Assembly: GCF_033962415.1 (NCBI RefSeq) | Contig: NZ_JAVIKH010000002.1 | Coordinates: 1 to 64,000, forward strand | Source: Candidatus Cetobacterium colombiensis | GTDB taxonomy: Bacteria > Fusobacteriota > Fusobacteriia > Fusobacteriales > Fusobacteriaceae | Direction: 5' to 3' | Length of the DNA stretch: 64,000 bases | Part shown: one piece after another, positions 23,672 through 32,250 of the stretch | How positions within the stretch are numbered: the first letter of the stretch is position 1 | Layout: the number at the start of each line of letters is the position of its first letter | Translations under genes and position numbers: made by a program | The notes under the pieces: model-generated | Told to the model about the DNA's origin: nothing | The model's database searches: none | The model's input: only the letters and a program-made list of their open reading frames with translations

Positions 23672-26600
23672 CTTTTCTTCTTCTTTAACTGATAATCCCA
23701 TAGCCTTTATAGTAGCTTCTAATTTTATCTTTAACATTTTTCCCATTTGACTATGAGTTTCTACTAACGGTATAATTAAACTTTCTCCATTTGATATCAC
23801 TTCAATTACTTCGCTTGTATTTTCTCTCTCCAATTCTTTTACAACTAAAAACTTCTCTAATCTTTGTTTAAAATCTTCTATATCATCTAAATTTGACCAA
23901 TTGTCAAAACTAAATCCTTTTATTTTAGCAGTTAAATCTAACAAAAATACTCTATCATTTTTATAAATATATCTCTTTAACCAAGTTTTTATACCATTAT
24001 CAAAAACTTTAGTAGCTTCTTGCCATTTTCCTAAAGCTTCTTCTACAGTTTCTCCTGTTTTTAAAACATCTAAAATTATTTTCTGAATTTGTAATTCAAT
24101 TTTTATTTTTTCATCCTCTAAATACTTCATATCTTCTGAAATAACTTTTATAACTTCTTTTAAATCCTTTGTTTTTACTCTTTTTGGCAAGTCCTCAAAT
24201 AAAAATTCATATGCATTTTTTTCTTGGAATAAACCATTAAATATTTTAGATAAAACTTTACAATTTTTTAATGGTAAATTATTTAAAAATCTATTTAATG
24301 AATAAAAATATGTTTTAAATCCTTCTATAATTCCAATTTCTATCTCTGAATTTTCAGAATAATAAACTCCTAATAACTCTTTTAAATTTTCTAAATATTC
24401 CTCTTCAGCAGCATTTTTTTCAACATAACTTAAGTAATAGTTTTCTGGATTTTTTTCTAAATTTTCAATTAGGTCATTAGCTAATAATTGTTTTCTTTTT
24501 GTTGTTTCATCTATTATAGCTATATTTTTCTTATTTTTTATTAATACAATTCCTAAAAATAAAGTAAAAATACCTGATCTTAATCCATACCCTTTTACTT
24601 TAGTTATATAATCTTTATATAGACTCTCTATTGAACAACTTCCTAATTTTATTTTTTCTAAAATTTCCTTCTCTAAAATTTCCCATTTAGAATCTAAAAC
24701 TATTTCTCCTGAACTTAAATAGCAAATTTTTTTTAAAACTGTTCTTGCTACAGAGTTAATAGCTCCTGTATTTTCATAGAAATTTTCTTCTTCTAAATTT
24801 TGATCATTTTTTATTAACATATCTAATAATGTTGATCTCACTTTTTTCATAGGAGTACTTATTTTTTCTTTGTTCATTAACTCATAATTTATTTCAATAT
24901 AGTTTTTATACTCATCAATTAAATAATCATAAGTTACATCTATCAGTTTTTTATTAATAAATAGTTTTTCTTTAGAAATAATTTCAATTTCATTTATAGA
25001 AAAATATTCTTTTAATTCTACATTTATAATTGAAATCAGTTCATTTTTATACAATAAATATTCCTCTTTAAGAGATAGATTTGTATTGCATTTCTCATCC
25101 AAGATTAAACAATCTATTGCTTCTAACTCTTTTAATAAATAACCTATTTTAAGTTTTTTATCATTTTTATTAACAACTAAAATAATATCTTTATTTCTTA
25201 AAAGATTTTTAATAGAATCAAAGTTTAAGGCTTTCGTTACATTTGTTAAATAAACTATAATTCCATCTGAATACTCTTTTATTTTATCTAAATAGTCTAC
25301 TTGAGCCACATCTAAATAAATCTGTTTAAAGTATCTTGTTATATCTTTTTCGTAATTGTACTTTACTGGATAGTAATAATCTAATTCTAAATATTTATTT
25401 AAAGATGTTGTATAACTTATAGAATGTAATTTATTTTGAATATATTCTTTAATTTCATTTTCTATATTTACTTCAGCATCTTCAACTATCTTGTAATAAT
25501 TCTTGTTTCTTTTATAAGAAATAATATTTTTTTCTTGAAGGTTTTTTAATAATAAATCCATTTCACTTTCATTTAAATCAAGAGCTAATTTCAGCATCTC
25601 TTTATTCGGTTGTATATCAGAGAATCTATTATATATTTCTATAACTCCCAAAGTTTTTACAAATCTTATTTCATCAATATTGTTAATTAAATTTAATGCT
25701 CTTTTTGTATTAAAAAAACTTTTGTACTCTATACTTTCATGATTTAAAAACTTAAAGTTTTCTTCAAAATAATCATAAATTTTATCTAGCCCTATTAAAA
25801 ATCTATCTTCTAATATGCTTTCTAAACTTTTTTCATCATTTGAACTTAAAAAAGCAAACATTGTTCTTTCGTTTTGAGCAACTTTTTGTGATAATTCTGG
25901 CAATATGTATGCCGATAAATAGTTTAAAGGATAAAATTCATCTATCGTTTTATCTATATCTTGAAATATGAATTTACTTTCTGATAAATTAGCTTTATAG
26001 TTATCAAACTTATCTTTATTCAAGTCTCTATAATCTTTAAATTTATCATTTTTATATATAACTTGAGATAAAATGCTTAAAGATGTAACTTTATCATAAA
26101 ATAGATGCTCCTTTTTAAATCTTCCAGAGACTTTTTCCCATTCATGTATATTATCTTGTTTATTTAATTTATTTGTATATTGGAATATATCCTTATGAGT
26201 TATTAAAAACATAATAGAGTTATTGTCACTGTTACAGTATTCCGCCATATCTTGAATCTCTTTAACATCAACTTTATTTATATTAGTTTCTAAATATCTT
26301 CCAAACTCATCAAATACATATACTACTCCTGAGTAGTTTGTTTTTTCCAACACTTCTTTTTCAAAGTTTTGAATCAATTTGACTATATCAAAACTAGATT
26401 CATAATTGATAAACTCTTCCCCATAAAAAATCTCTTTATATACTTGTTTGAAAAGTTCTATATAAGATAATTTATTTTTTTCCAATTCATTTTTAAATTC
26501 TTCTAAACCTATATTTTTTTCTGATAAAATTTGAGAAAGTTTCTCTATTATATTAGGGTACTCTTTATCCCAATCTTGTATTTTTTTTAGAATTATTTCA

Positions 26601-27034
26601 CTTTCTAAATTTAAATTTATATCTAATTTTTCTTTTTTTATAGAATCAAGAATTCCGTGTAGAATTGCCTTTTCATAACTTTTAAATCTATCCCTTGCAA
26701 AAACTACTAAATATTTTTTATCTTTTAGTTTTTCATATGTTTTCTTTAATTGAAACCTTTTTTCGGCTCTATTTAGAAAAACGTCAATTTCTCCTTGATT
26801 TTCAACTGATAATAAATTTAATAAAACTGATATAAAAAATGACTTTCCACTTCCATATGCTCCAGATAAAATATATGATCCATTTTTTTTACCTAATATT
26901 GACTCTCCTATTTTTGCTAATAGTTTTATATTTTTTTCTGTAGGTATATATGCATTTATTTTTTCATTTTTTTTGTAATCATTTTCAATATTTACTGAAA
27001 ATCCAACTTTTGTTACTTGTATTCCCTTGTTCAT
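23636..27034 (-). CDS. Large P-loop ATPase of the phosphorothioation-like system (SspC-like candidate)
   Basis: 1132 aa. Walker A SGAYGSGKS at residues 57-65 and a Walker B-type VVYVFDEFGRYLE near 238; then MFLITHKD as sensor-like text. The remaining ~800 residues are helical, with a winged-helix-like stretch (LALDLNESEMDLLLKNLQEKNIISYKRNKNYY) near 480. Such DEFGRYLE ATPases accompany DUF4007 and PAPS-reductase-like genes in Ssp-type single-strand phosphorothioation clusters, and both are the two genes just upstream. It resembles BrxC/PglY ATPases only in general plan. It overlaps the DUF4007 gene by four bases (ATGA). It is the last gene of the ten-gene operon, and its 3' end lies in repeat copy B. 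Confidence 0.65.
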   Translation of the reverse strand: MNKGIQVTKVGFSVNIENDYKKNEKINAYIPTEKNIKLLAKIGESILGKKNGSYILSGAYGSGKSFFISVLLNLLSVENQGEIDVFLNRAEKRFQLKKTYEKLKDKKYLVVFARDRFKSYEKAILHGILDSIKKEKLDINLNLESEIILKKIQDWDKEYPNIIEKLSQILSEKNIGLEEFKNELEKNKLSYIELFKQVYKEIFYGEEFINYESSFDIVKLIQNFEKEVLEKTNYSGVVYVFDEFGRYLETNINKVDVKEIQDMAEYCNSDNNSIMFLITHKDIFQYTNKLNKQDNIHEWEKVSGRFKKEHLFYDKVTSLSILSQVIYKNDKFKDYRDLNKDKFDNYKANLSESKFIFQDIDKTIDEFYPLNYLSAYILPELSQKVAQNERTMFAFLSSNDEKSLESILEDRFLIGLDKIYDYFEENFKFLNHESIEYKSFFNTKRALNLINNIDEIRFVKTLGVIEIYNRFSDIQPNKEMLKLALDLNESEMDLLLKNLQEKNIISYKRNKNYYKIVEDAEVNIENEIKEYIQNKLHSISYTTSLNKYLELDYYYPVKYNYEKDITRYFKQIYLDVAQVDYLDKIKEYSDGIIVYLTNVTKALNFDSIKNLLRNKDIILVVNKNDKKLKIGYLLKELEAIDCLILDEKCNTNLSLKEEYLLYKNELISIINVELKEYFSINEIEIISKEKLFINKKLIDVTYDYLIDEYKNYIEINYELMNKEKISTPMKKVRSTLLDMLIKNDQNLEEENFYENTGAINSVARTVLKKICYLSSGEIVLDSKWEILEKEILEKIKLGSCSIESLYKDYITKVKGYGLRSGIFTLFLGIVLIKNKKNIAIIDETTKRKQLLANDLIENLEKNPENYYLSYVEKNAAEEEYLENLKELLGVYYSENSEIEIGIIEGFKTYFYSLNRFLNNLPLKNCKVLSKIFNGLFQEKNAYEFLFEDLPKRVKTKDLKEVIKVISEDMKYLEDEKIKIELQIQKIILDVLKTGETVEEALGKWQEATKVFDNGIKTWLKRYIYKNDRVFLLDLTAKIKGFSFDNWSNLDDIEDFKQRLEKFLVVKELERENTSEVIEVISNGESLIIPLVETHSQMGKMLKIKLEATIKAMGLSVKEEEKKSILLEILKDM

Positions 27035-27921
27035 TGAACTAACTCACTTTCTAAAATTTTTTTAATTATGTCTTTTTCTAAATATTTTTTTGTATCAAGA
27101 GTTATATTTTGCAACCCTGCTGCTCTATCCACATGAATTTCATCTTGTAATTCTAACTCTTGAACTACTTTTTCAAAATCTAAATAGCTAATTCTTATAA
27201 TTTTATTTATATAGTCATATGCATCCATTACTGAAAGTTGATTTATTAGACCTTGATTTTTGATTTTTTTAAAAAGTAAGTAATAAATTAAATAATCAGA
27301 GATACTTTCTCTATTCACATTTACAAACTTATAAACTCCACCAGTTTCTTTTAAATAATTTAGTTTCACAAAAGGAGAAATCATATTTTCTTCAGGATTA
27401 TTTAAAGCTTTTTCGTCTTTTAAATAAGTTTTAATAAAAACATTTATTGTATCTTCTAAAGTTTTTTTAGAATATTTTATTCTATTTTCAATACAAAAAA
27501 GCTCTGCTTTTTTTTCTAAACTTTCTTTTGAAAAATTGCTGTTTTCTTGATTATTAAAAACTAAATCCCAAATTAATACTTTTTCATTTTTCTTAGTTAA
27601 AATATTCGAATGCAATAACCATAAACTATTTAAATTCTCTAAATATGGATCTAATTGAAATACAATCTTTGCATTTTCACTTAATTCTAAATTATCTCCA
27701 TTTTTTTCTATAATTCCTAAAATATCTATCCAATATTTTATTGATTCAACCATTTTACTTCCAACACCTAAAGTATCTATCGCTGTTGATAAATTATTTT
27801 TTGAAAAAAATGACTTATCTATTTTTTTATTTATATCTTTTTCGTAAACCTTATAAAATAATTTATTTATCCAATTTTCTCTTATATAAAAAGAACTGTG
27901 ACCACTTATTATAATTTTCAT
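27031..27921 (-). CDS. DUF4007-type protein (SspB-like candidate)
   Basis: 296 aa from the ATG at 27921, preferred over one 42 bases upstream because AAAGAGGTAAAA precedes it directly. The N-terminus IISGHSSFYIRENWINKLFY is the DUF4007 signature (GH-SF--R--W). LSTAIDTLGVGSKMVESIKYW and ILGIIEKNGDNLELSENA form a winged-helix region, then WLLHSNIL and ISPFVKLNYLKETGG. From memory of the family, DUF4007 proteins sit beside PAPS-reductase-like sulfurtransferases, and SspB, a DNA nickase, is of this type. It starts 2 bases after the sulfurtransferase gene and overlaps the ATPase gene. Role: probably DNA recognition or nicking during modification. Confidence 0.75.
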   Translation of the reverse strand: MKIIISGHSSFYIRENWINKLFYKVYEKDINKKIDKSFFSKNNLSTAIDTLGVGSKMVESIKYWIDILGIIEKNGDNLELSENAKIVFQLDPYLENLNSLWLLHSNILTKKNEKVLIWDLVFNNQENSNFSKESLEKKAELFCIENRIKYSKKTLEDTINVFIKTYLKDEKALNNPEENMISPFVKLNYLKETGGVYKFVNVNRESISDYLIYYLLFKKIKNQGLINQLSVMDAYDYINKIIRISYLDFEKVVQELELQDEIHVDRAAGLQNITLDTKKYLEKDIIKKILESELVQ

Positions 27922-27923
27922 TT

Positions 27924-29561
27924 TTACCTCTTTTTTATCTTTAATGCTGACGCAATTAAACACCCTGAATCAAATTTATCTATACATTTTAAACAATTTA
28001 CACATTTCTTTTCATCAATTATGTATTTTCCATTACTCACATAAATAGCTCCTGTTGGACAAGCGGAATTACATCCTTGACAATATAAACAACTATTAAA
28101 TTTATTAAATTGCTTTTGAATTTTATTAAATATATATTTGTCTTCACTTTTCATTATAGTTACTTTAACTTCATTATCATCATCTTTATACATTATTTTA
28201 AATAAAGGATTACTTTTTCTATCTAAAATAATAAGTTCAGATATTCTATTTTTTCCCATGATTTTTAAAGTTCCAAATGGTTTAAAAAGTTGTACAAAAT
28301 CTTCATTAACTGATTTATTAAGAATAAATGTTTTTGAATTTTTTTCATTTACACATTCTTTAGATTCAACTAATATATCTGTACTTTTTTCTAATCCCTC
28401 TCCACCTTGTCTAGCTTTCCATTTTCCATCTTTTACATAATCTTCATAATCAACTTTTCCTATTTTTTTAGAAAAATCAACTAAAAATCCATACCATTTA
28501 TCATACTCTTCTGAATTATAAATTGATGATAATAGCTCTGACCAAGTTCCATTATTTGGACAAACCCAACAACCTACTCTTGCAAACCCTTGTCTATAAG
28601 AATCATTAAAGTCTAAATTTTCAGATAATATATATAACCAAACATCTAAATCAGTCCAATCAATAATTGGAGATGCTACCATCTGTTTTAAAATTTTTGG
28701 ACTTTGAGATACTTTTTTATATTTTGATCTTGAAGCTGATTCTCCTCTTCTTAATCCTAAAAACGTCAATATATTTTCATCAAAATTTGCCAATGTTGTT
28801 CCCATAGGTCCTGTTTTAAAAATTGAACAGCACCATGTTTTCACTCTACTTGGAGGTCCAATTTCTTCACACATTTCAAAGAAATTATTTTCTTCATTTC
28901 TTTCTTCAAAAAAAGGCGTAAAAGGATTATCTTCTTGAAACCTTTTTACATATTCATATGATTTTGGTAACTCTAAAGTTGTATCTCCAAATATATGTAA
29001 AATACTTGGATTATTTAATGCTAACCTCACTAAATGAGAAACTACTGTGGAATCTTTTCCTCCAGAAAAAGAAACTAAAGTTATTCTATCTTCATATTTT
29101 TTAAAAGTTTCAACTATAAAAGGTATTGCACCTATAAATTGCTCTTCATCGTCTTTTGCTTCACTTTTTACAAGATAATTAAATCTATTTTTATTAGCTA
29201 TTATAAAAGCTTCAAATATTTCTTTTTCTTTTTTTATATGCTCTTCAGTTATTGAAAATTCTAAAATGTTTTTTCTAACATTCTCTAATTCATCTTGTTT
29301 CATGCTCTTAAATTTAGATGTAGGAATTACATCAATCATTTTCCCATCTACAATATATCTATTTTGTTTTGTTGCCCATACAGATTTTTCTAAAAAATTA
29401 TTATCTAACTTTTGTGGAAATAAATTTATCAAAAGCCATTTTTCTTGTAAAAATACTGGTCTTAAATCTTTTGCCACTTCTAAGAAATCACTATTTTCTT
29501 CTAATATTAGTGGAACATTTTTTTCAAAGTCCCAATACATTTTTAAATCTTCATTTTTCAT
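27924..29561 (-). CDS. DndC/SspD-like sulfurtransferase (PAPS reductase fold) with C-terminal ferredoxin domain
   Basis: 545 aa from the ATG at 29561 (ribosome site AGAGGAAAG). The PP-loop SFSGGKDSTVVSHL lies near residue 167, followed by FGDTTLELPKSYEYV and WCCSIFKTGPM, then RRGESASRSKY and GCWVCPNNGTWSELL, all typical of PAPS-reductase/DndC proteins with an iron-sulfur cysteine set. The C-terminal 55 residues add a bacterial ferredoxin fold: CLYCQGCNSACPTGAIYV and CVNCLKCIDKFDSGC, enough cysteines for two clusters. The enzyme would activate DNA by adenylation and transfer sulfur supplied by the cysteine desulfurase. The ferredoxin tail suggests built-in electron delivery. Confidence 0.85.
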   Translation of the reverse strand: MKNEDLKMYWDFEKNVPLILEENSDFLEVAKDLRPVFLQEKWLLINLFPQKLDNNFLEKSVWATKQNRYIVDGKMIDVIPTSKFKSMKQDELENVRKNILEFSITEEHIKKEKEIFEAFIIANKNRFNYLVKSEAKDDEEQFIGAIPFIVETFKKYEDRITLVSFSGGKDSTVVSHLVRLALNNPSILHIFGDTTLELPKSYEYVKRFQEDNPFTPFFEERNEENNFFEMCEEIGPPSRVKTWCCSIFKTGPMGTTLANFDENILTFLGLRRGESASRSKYKKVSQSPKILKQMVASPIIDWTDLDVWLYILSENLDFNDSYRQGFARVGCWVCPNNGTWSELLSSIYNSEEYDKWYGFLVDFSKKIGKVDYEDYVKDGKWKARQGGEGLEKSTDILVESKECVNEKNSKTFILNKSVNEDFVQLFKPFGTLKIMGKNRISELIILDRKSNPLFKIMYKDDDNEVKVTIMKSEDKYIFNKIQKQFNKFNSCLYCQGCNSACPTGAIYVSNGKYIIDEKKCVNCLKCIDKFDSGCLIASALKIKKR

Positions 29562-29577
29562 TTTCTTTCCTCTATTT

Positions 29578-31701
29578 CTATCTATCACTTAATTGATGAA
29601 GCTCTCTTAATAAGGTATCTTTTATTGTATTGTACCTTTCCTCTAAAACTCTTCTATAATATTCATCTAAATTCTCATTATGCTTTTTATCTAAATTTCT
29701 ATTTATCATTTGTCCTATTCTAGACATATCTTGAACATCACTCATATATCTATCAAATCCCATGTCTCTTATTTTTCTATTAGCTTCTTTACTTATTAAA
29801 GTTCTATTTAAAATACTATTCAATATATGTGTTTTATCATTTCTTATTTTAGAACTTAGTTCTCCATATTTAGTTTCTGTTCCTAGAGGAATTAAATGAT
29901 GTTCTTCTAGTTCTTTTGAACTTTCAGTTATTTCAAATGTTTTTAGTTTTTCTGAATGATTTCCAGGTAATAAATCATAAGGCTCTAAACTTAATATATA
30001 TCCTAATAGATTTCTACTAACAGGACTTGGAGTTTTTGAATCATTTAATAAAGTTTCTAAATCAGAATAACTTTCAACATTTAAAACTTTATCTATATTA
30101 TCTTCTACTAATTCTTTTACTCTTTGGTCATCTAATTTATTTAAGTTTATCCATTTGTGAAGAGTTTTTAAATCTTCTACAGATCTTATATTTTGTCTTT
30201 CTCTAAATCTTCCTATAAATATTGATGTCCAATACCAATACTCGATTTTATCCCAAGCCCTTTTATCTTTCCAATTATTATCATCAGATAAAATATATGC
30301 AATTGGTGAAAGCATTAATTCAAAAGATAAATCTCCTAATTTTATAACTCCAAGTCTATAGTTTGCAAATGCCAAAGCTCTTAATAAAGATTTGATTGTC
30401 TTGGGAGTTAAATCATTAATTTGCTCCGTTGTCATTTCAAACATTTTATCTCTTTTTATATGATATAAATTCAGATTCAATGGATCTTCCACATGAGAAA
30501 AAATTGATATTAAACGCAAGTATTGATTTTTAAATCTTTTATTTAGTTCATCTTGACCTTCTATTACTCCAATATTTAATCCATTCCAAATATCATTTTC
30601 ACGAGGTAAGATGTTCTTAGGAATATTAATTCCTTCTTCTACAAGTTTTTTTATTCTTTGAGTTAAAGATTCTAATTTTGAATCCTTAGCAGCTTTCGCT
30701 ACAATCAAATCATAATTATCTAGAGGTGTTCCACCTTTATTAATTGTTTCAAAAATTGCTATTCCTCTACTTATCTCATTTTTTTCTATTTCAATTACTG
30801 AAATCTCCTGTTCTATCAATTTATCTAAAAAATTAGTAATTTTTGTTTTCCATTCAGCTGCTAGTGCTGACTTTAGATTGCTTTTTCTCTCTTCAAATTC
30901 ATCTAAAGCTTCTTCATCATTTAATTCTGAGTCTATATCCTTGAAATAATATTTTATTTGTTTTATTTTTTCTTCTTCTTCATATTCATCAATTTCATCC
31001 ACTATCTCATCAGCTCTTTTATTTGCTATTTTTTCTACAACTTTATTCTGTAAATTTTTCCCTTCATTTAAACCAAATAAAGGTATTAATTTTTCTTCAC
31101 TACATAGATTTGCAAATTCATTAACTTTTGCTGCTTCACTTGTTTTTTGAAAACTATATTTTGGATGGTACCAACAATTGGTATTTGTTGTTTTATATAT
31201 TTTTATCTCGTGTATAAAATCAATGATTTCACTTGGAGTATATTTTCTTAAATTTTCACAACTAAAATCTAAATTTTCATATCCAAAAATATCTTGATTT
31301 TCAGAATCTCCACTCTGCACCTTTAAAAACCATCTATTTCTTATTTTTCCATAAGTACTTGAGTATTTCTTTTCCCATTCTCCTTTATTTTCTTCATTAA
31401 ATTTGAAAAGGTCTGTAAATATAGCCTTTAAAGTTGACATTCTTTGTTGTCCATCTAATAAATATAAACATTCATCCTTAGCTTCTTCTACTTCATCTGA
31501 ATAACATAATTTTCTATAGTTAAAATCACTAGAAGTTCCTTTTAATAGCAAAATACTACTTATTGGTAATTCTACTAAAAATGTTGCTAATAATTCTTTT
31601 TGCTGTTTAGAATCCCATACAAATTCTCTTTGGAAATTTGGAAGAATAAGCTTCTTTTCCTCTTCTTCTTGAAATATTTCCCTTAGTTTTTTTACTTTCA
31701 A
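29578..31701 (-). CDS. SspE-like restriction effector (DUF262 + HNH)
   Basis: 707 aa. The N-terminal DUF262/ParB-like domain holds LPNFQREFVWDSKQQKELL (~20-38) and the nucleotide-handling motif LLDGQQRMSTLKAIF (~79). ETINKGGTPLDNYDLIVAK near 318 is also typical of DUF262. The C-terminal third is a DUF1524-type HNH nuclease: LEEHHLIPLG near 606 and NSILNRTLISKEANRKI near 640. This two-domain plan matches SspE, which senses phosphorothioated host DNA and nicks unmodified phage DNA, and more broadly GmrSD type IV enzymes. Its place next to the sulfurtransferase favours SspE. Catalytic His residues are present. Confidence 0.8.
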   Translation of the reverse strand: MKVKKLREIFQEEEEKKLILPNFQREFVWDSKQQKELLATFLVELPISSILLLKGTSSDFNYRKLCYSDEVEEAKDECLYLLDGQQRMSTLKAIFTDLFKFNEENKGEWEKKYSSTYGKIRNRWFLKVQSGDSENQDIFGYENLDFSCENLRKYTPSEIIDFIHEIKIYKTTNTNCWYHPKYSFQKTSEAAKVNEFANLCSEEKLIPLFGLNEGKNLQNKVVEKIANKRADEIVDEIDEYEEEEKIKQIKYYFKDIDSELNDEEALDEFEERKSNLKSALAAEWKTKITNFLDKLIEQEISVIEIEKNEISRGIAIFETINKGGTPLDNYDLIVAKAAKDSKLESLTQRIKKLVEEGINIPKNILPRENDIWNGLNIGVIEGQDELNKRFKNQYLRLISIFSHVEDPLNLNLYHIKRDKMFEMTTEQINDLTPKTIKSLLRALAFANYRLGVIKLGDLSFELMLSPIAYILSDDNNWKDKRAWDKIEYWYWTSIFIGRFRERQNIRSVEDLKTLHKWINLNKLDDQRVKELVEDNIDKVLNVESYSDLETLLNDSKTPSPVSRNLLGYILSLEPYDLLPGNHSEKLKTFEITESSKELEEHHLIPLGTETKYGELSSKIRNDKTHILNSILNRTLISKEANRKIRDMGFDRYMSDVQDMSRIGQMINRNLDKKHNENLDEYYRRVLEERYNTIKDTLLRELHQLSDR

Positions 31702-31718
31702 TTACTTATCCCCCTAAA

Positions 31719-32249
31719 TTAAACTAATATTCCTATAGCCTCGTTTATTTCTCTTTCTTCTCTTTTCTCATCAAACATATCTTCCAAAAATTCTTCTGGA
31801 CTTTCTAAAAAGTCTTCAAAATTTCTTACATATCCATCTCCATCTTTTTTTAATATTTCAAATAACTTATCTATTCCTAAGCTAGCACAATTATTAAATA
31901 TATCAACAACTCTTTTATTATCTAATATATCTTCGATATTATTATTTAAAGATAATGCAACTGAGTATATCAAATGATAATATTCACTAAAATCAACTGG
32001 AGATAATTGTCTAAATTCAGTTCTTTCTAATTTATGATTTTCTATTTTTTTTGATTTACTTGAAAAAAGATTAAATCCTATCATTCCAGCTAAAACTAAA
32101 ACATCTTTTTTAGTCTCAAAAAAACCATATCCCATCTGTTTTGTTAACTCATTATATATCTCATCGTATTTTTTTTCATATCCAAATCCTGATATTTCAC
32201 TAAGTTTTTTTCTTCTTTGTCTTATTTCTTCTTGAAAAACTTCACCCAT
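31719..32249 (-). CDS. Dnd-associated small helical protein
   Basis: 176 aa, mostly helical and charged. FFETKKDVLVLAGMIGFNLF near residues 43-62 and the following FRQLSPVDFSEYYHLIYSVAL resemble the core of the Dnd system-associated protein 4 family. The acidic C-terminus (FLESPEEFLEDMFDEKREE) may hold a partner. It starts one base after the SMC-like ATPase gene, so the two products are likely made together and may form a complex. No catalytic motif is visible. Confidence 0.55.
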   Translation of the reverse strand: MGEVFQEEIRQRRKKLSEISGFGYEKKYDEIYNELTKQMGYGFFETKKDVLVLAGMIGFNLFSSKSKKIENHKLERTEFRQLSPVDFSEYYHLIYSVALSLNNNIEDILDNKRVVDIFNNCASLGIDKLFEILKKDGDGYVRNFEDFLESPEEFLEDMFDEKREEREINEAIGILV

Positions 32250-32250
32250 A

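Noticed and set aside
23636-29588. BREX type 3/4 system, because of a large ATPase beside a PAPS-reductase-like gene
   Set aside because: No PglX methyltransferase, PglZ phosphatase or BrxL is present, while DUF4007, cysteine desulfurase, SspE-like and DndD-like genes point to phosphorothioation.
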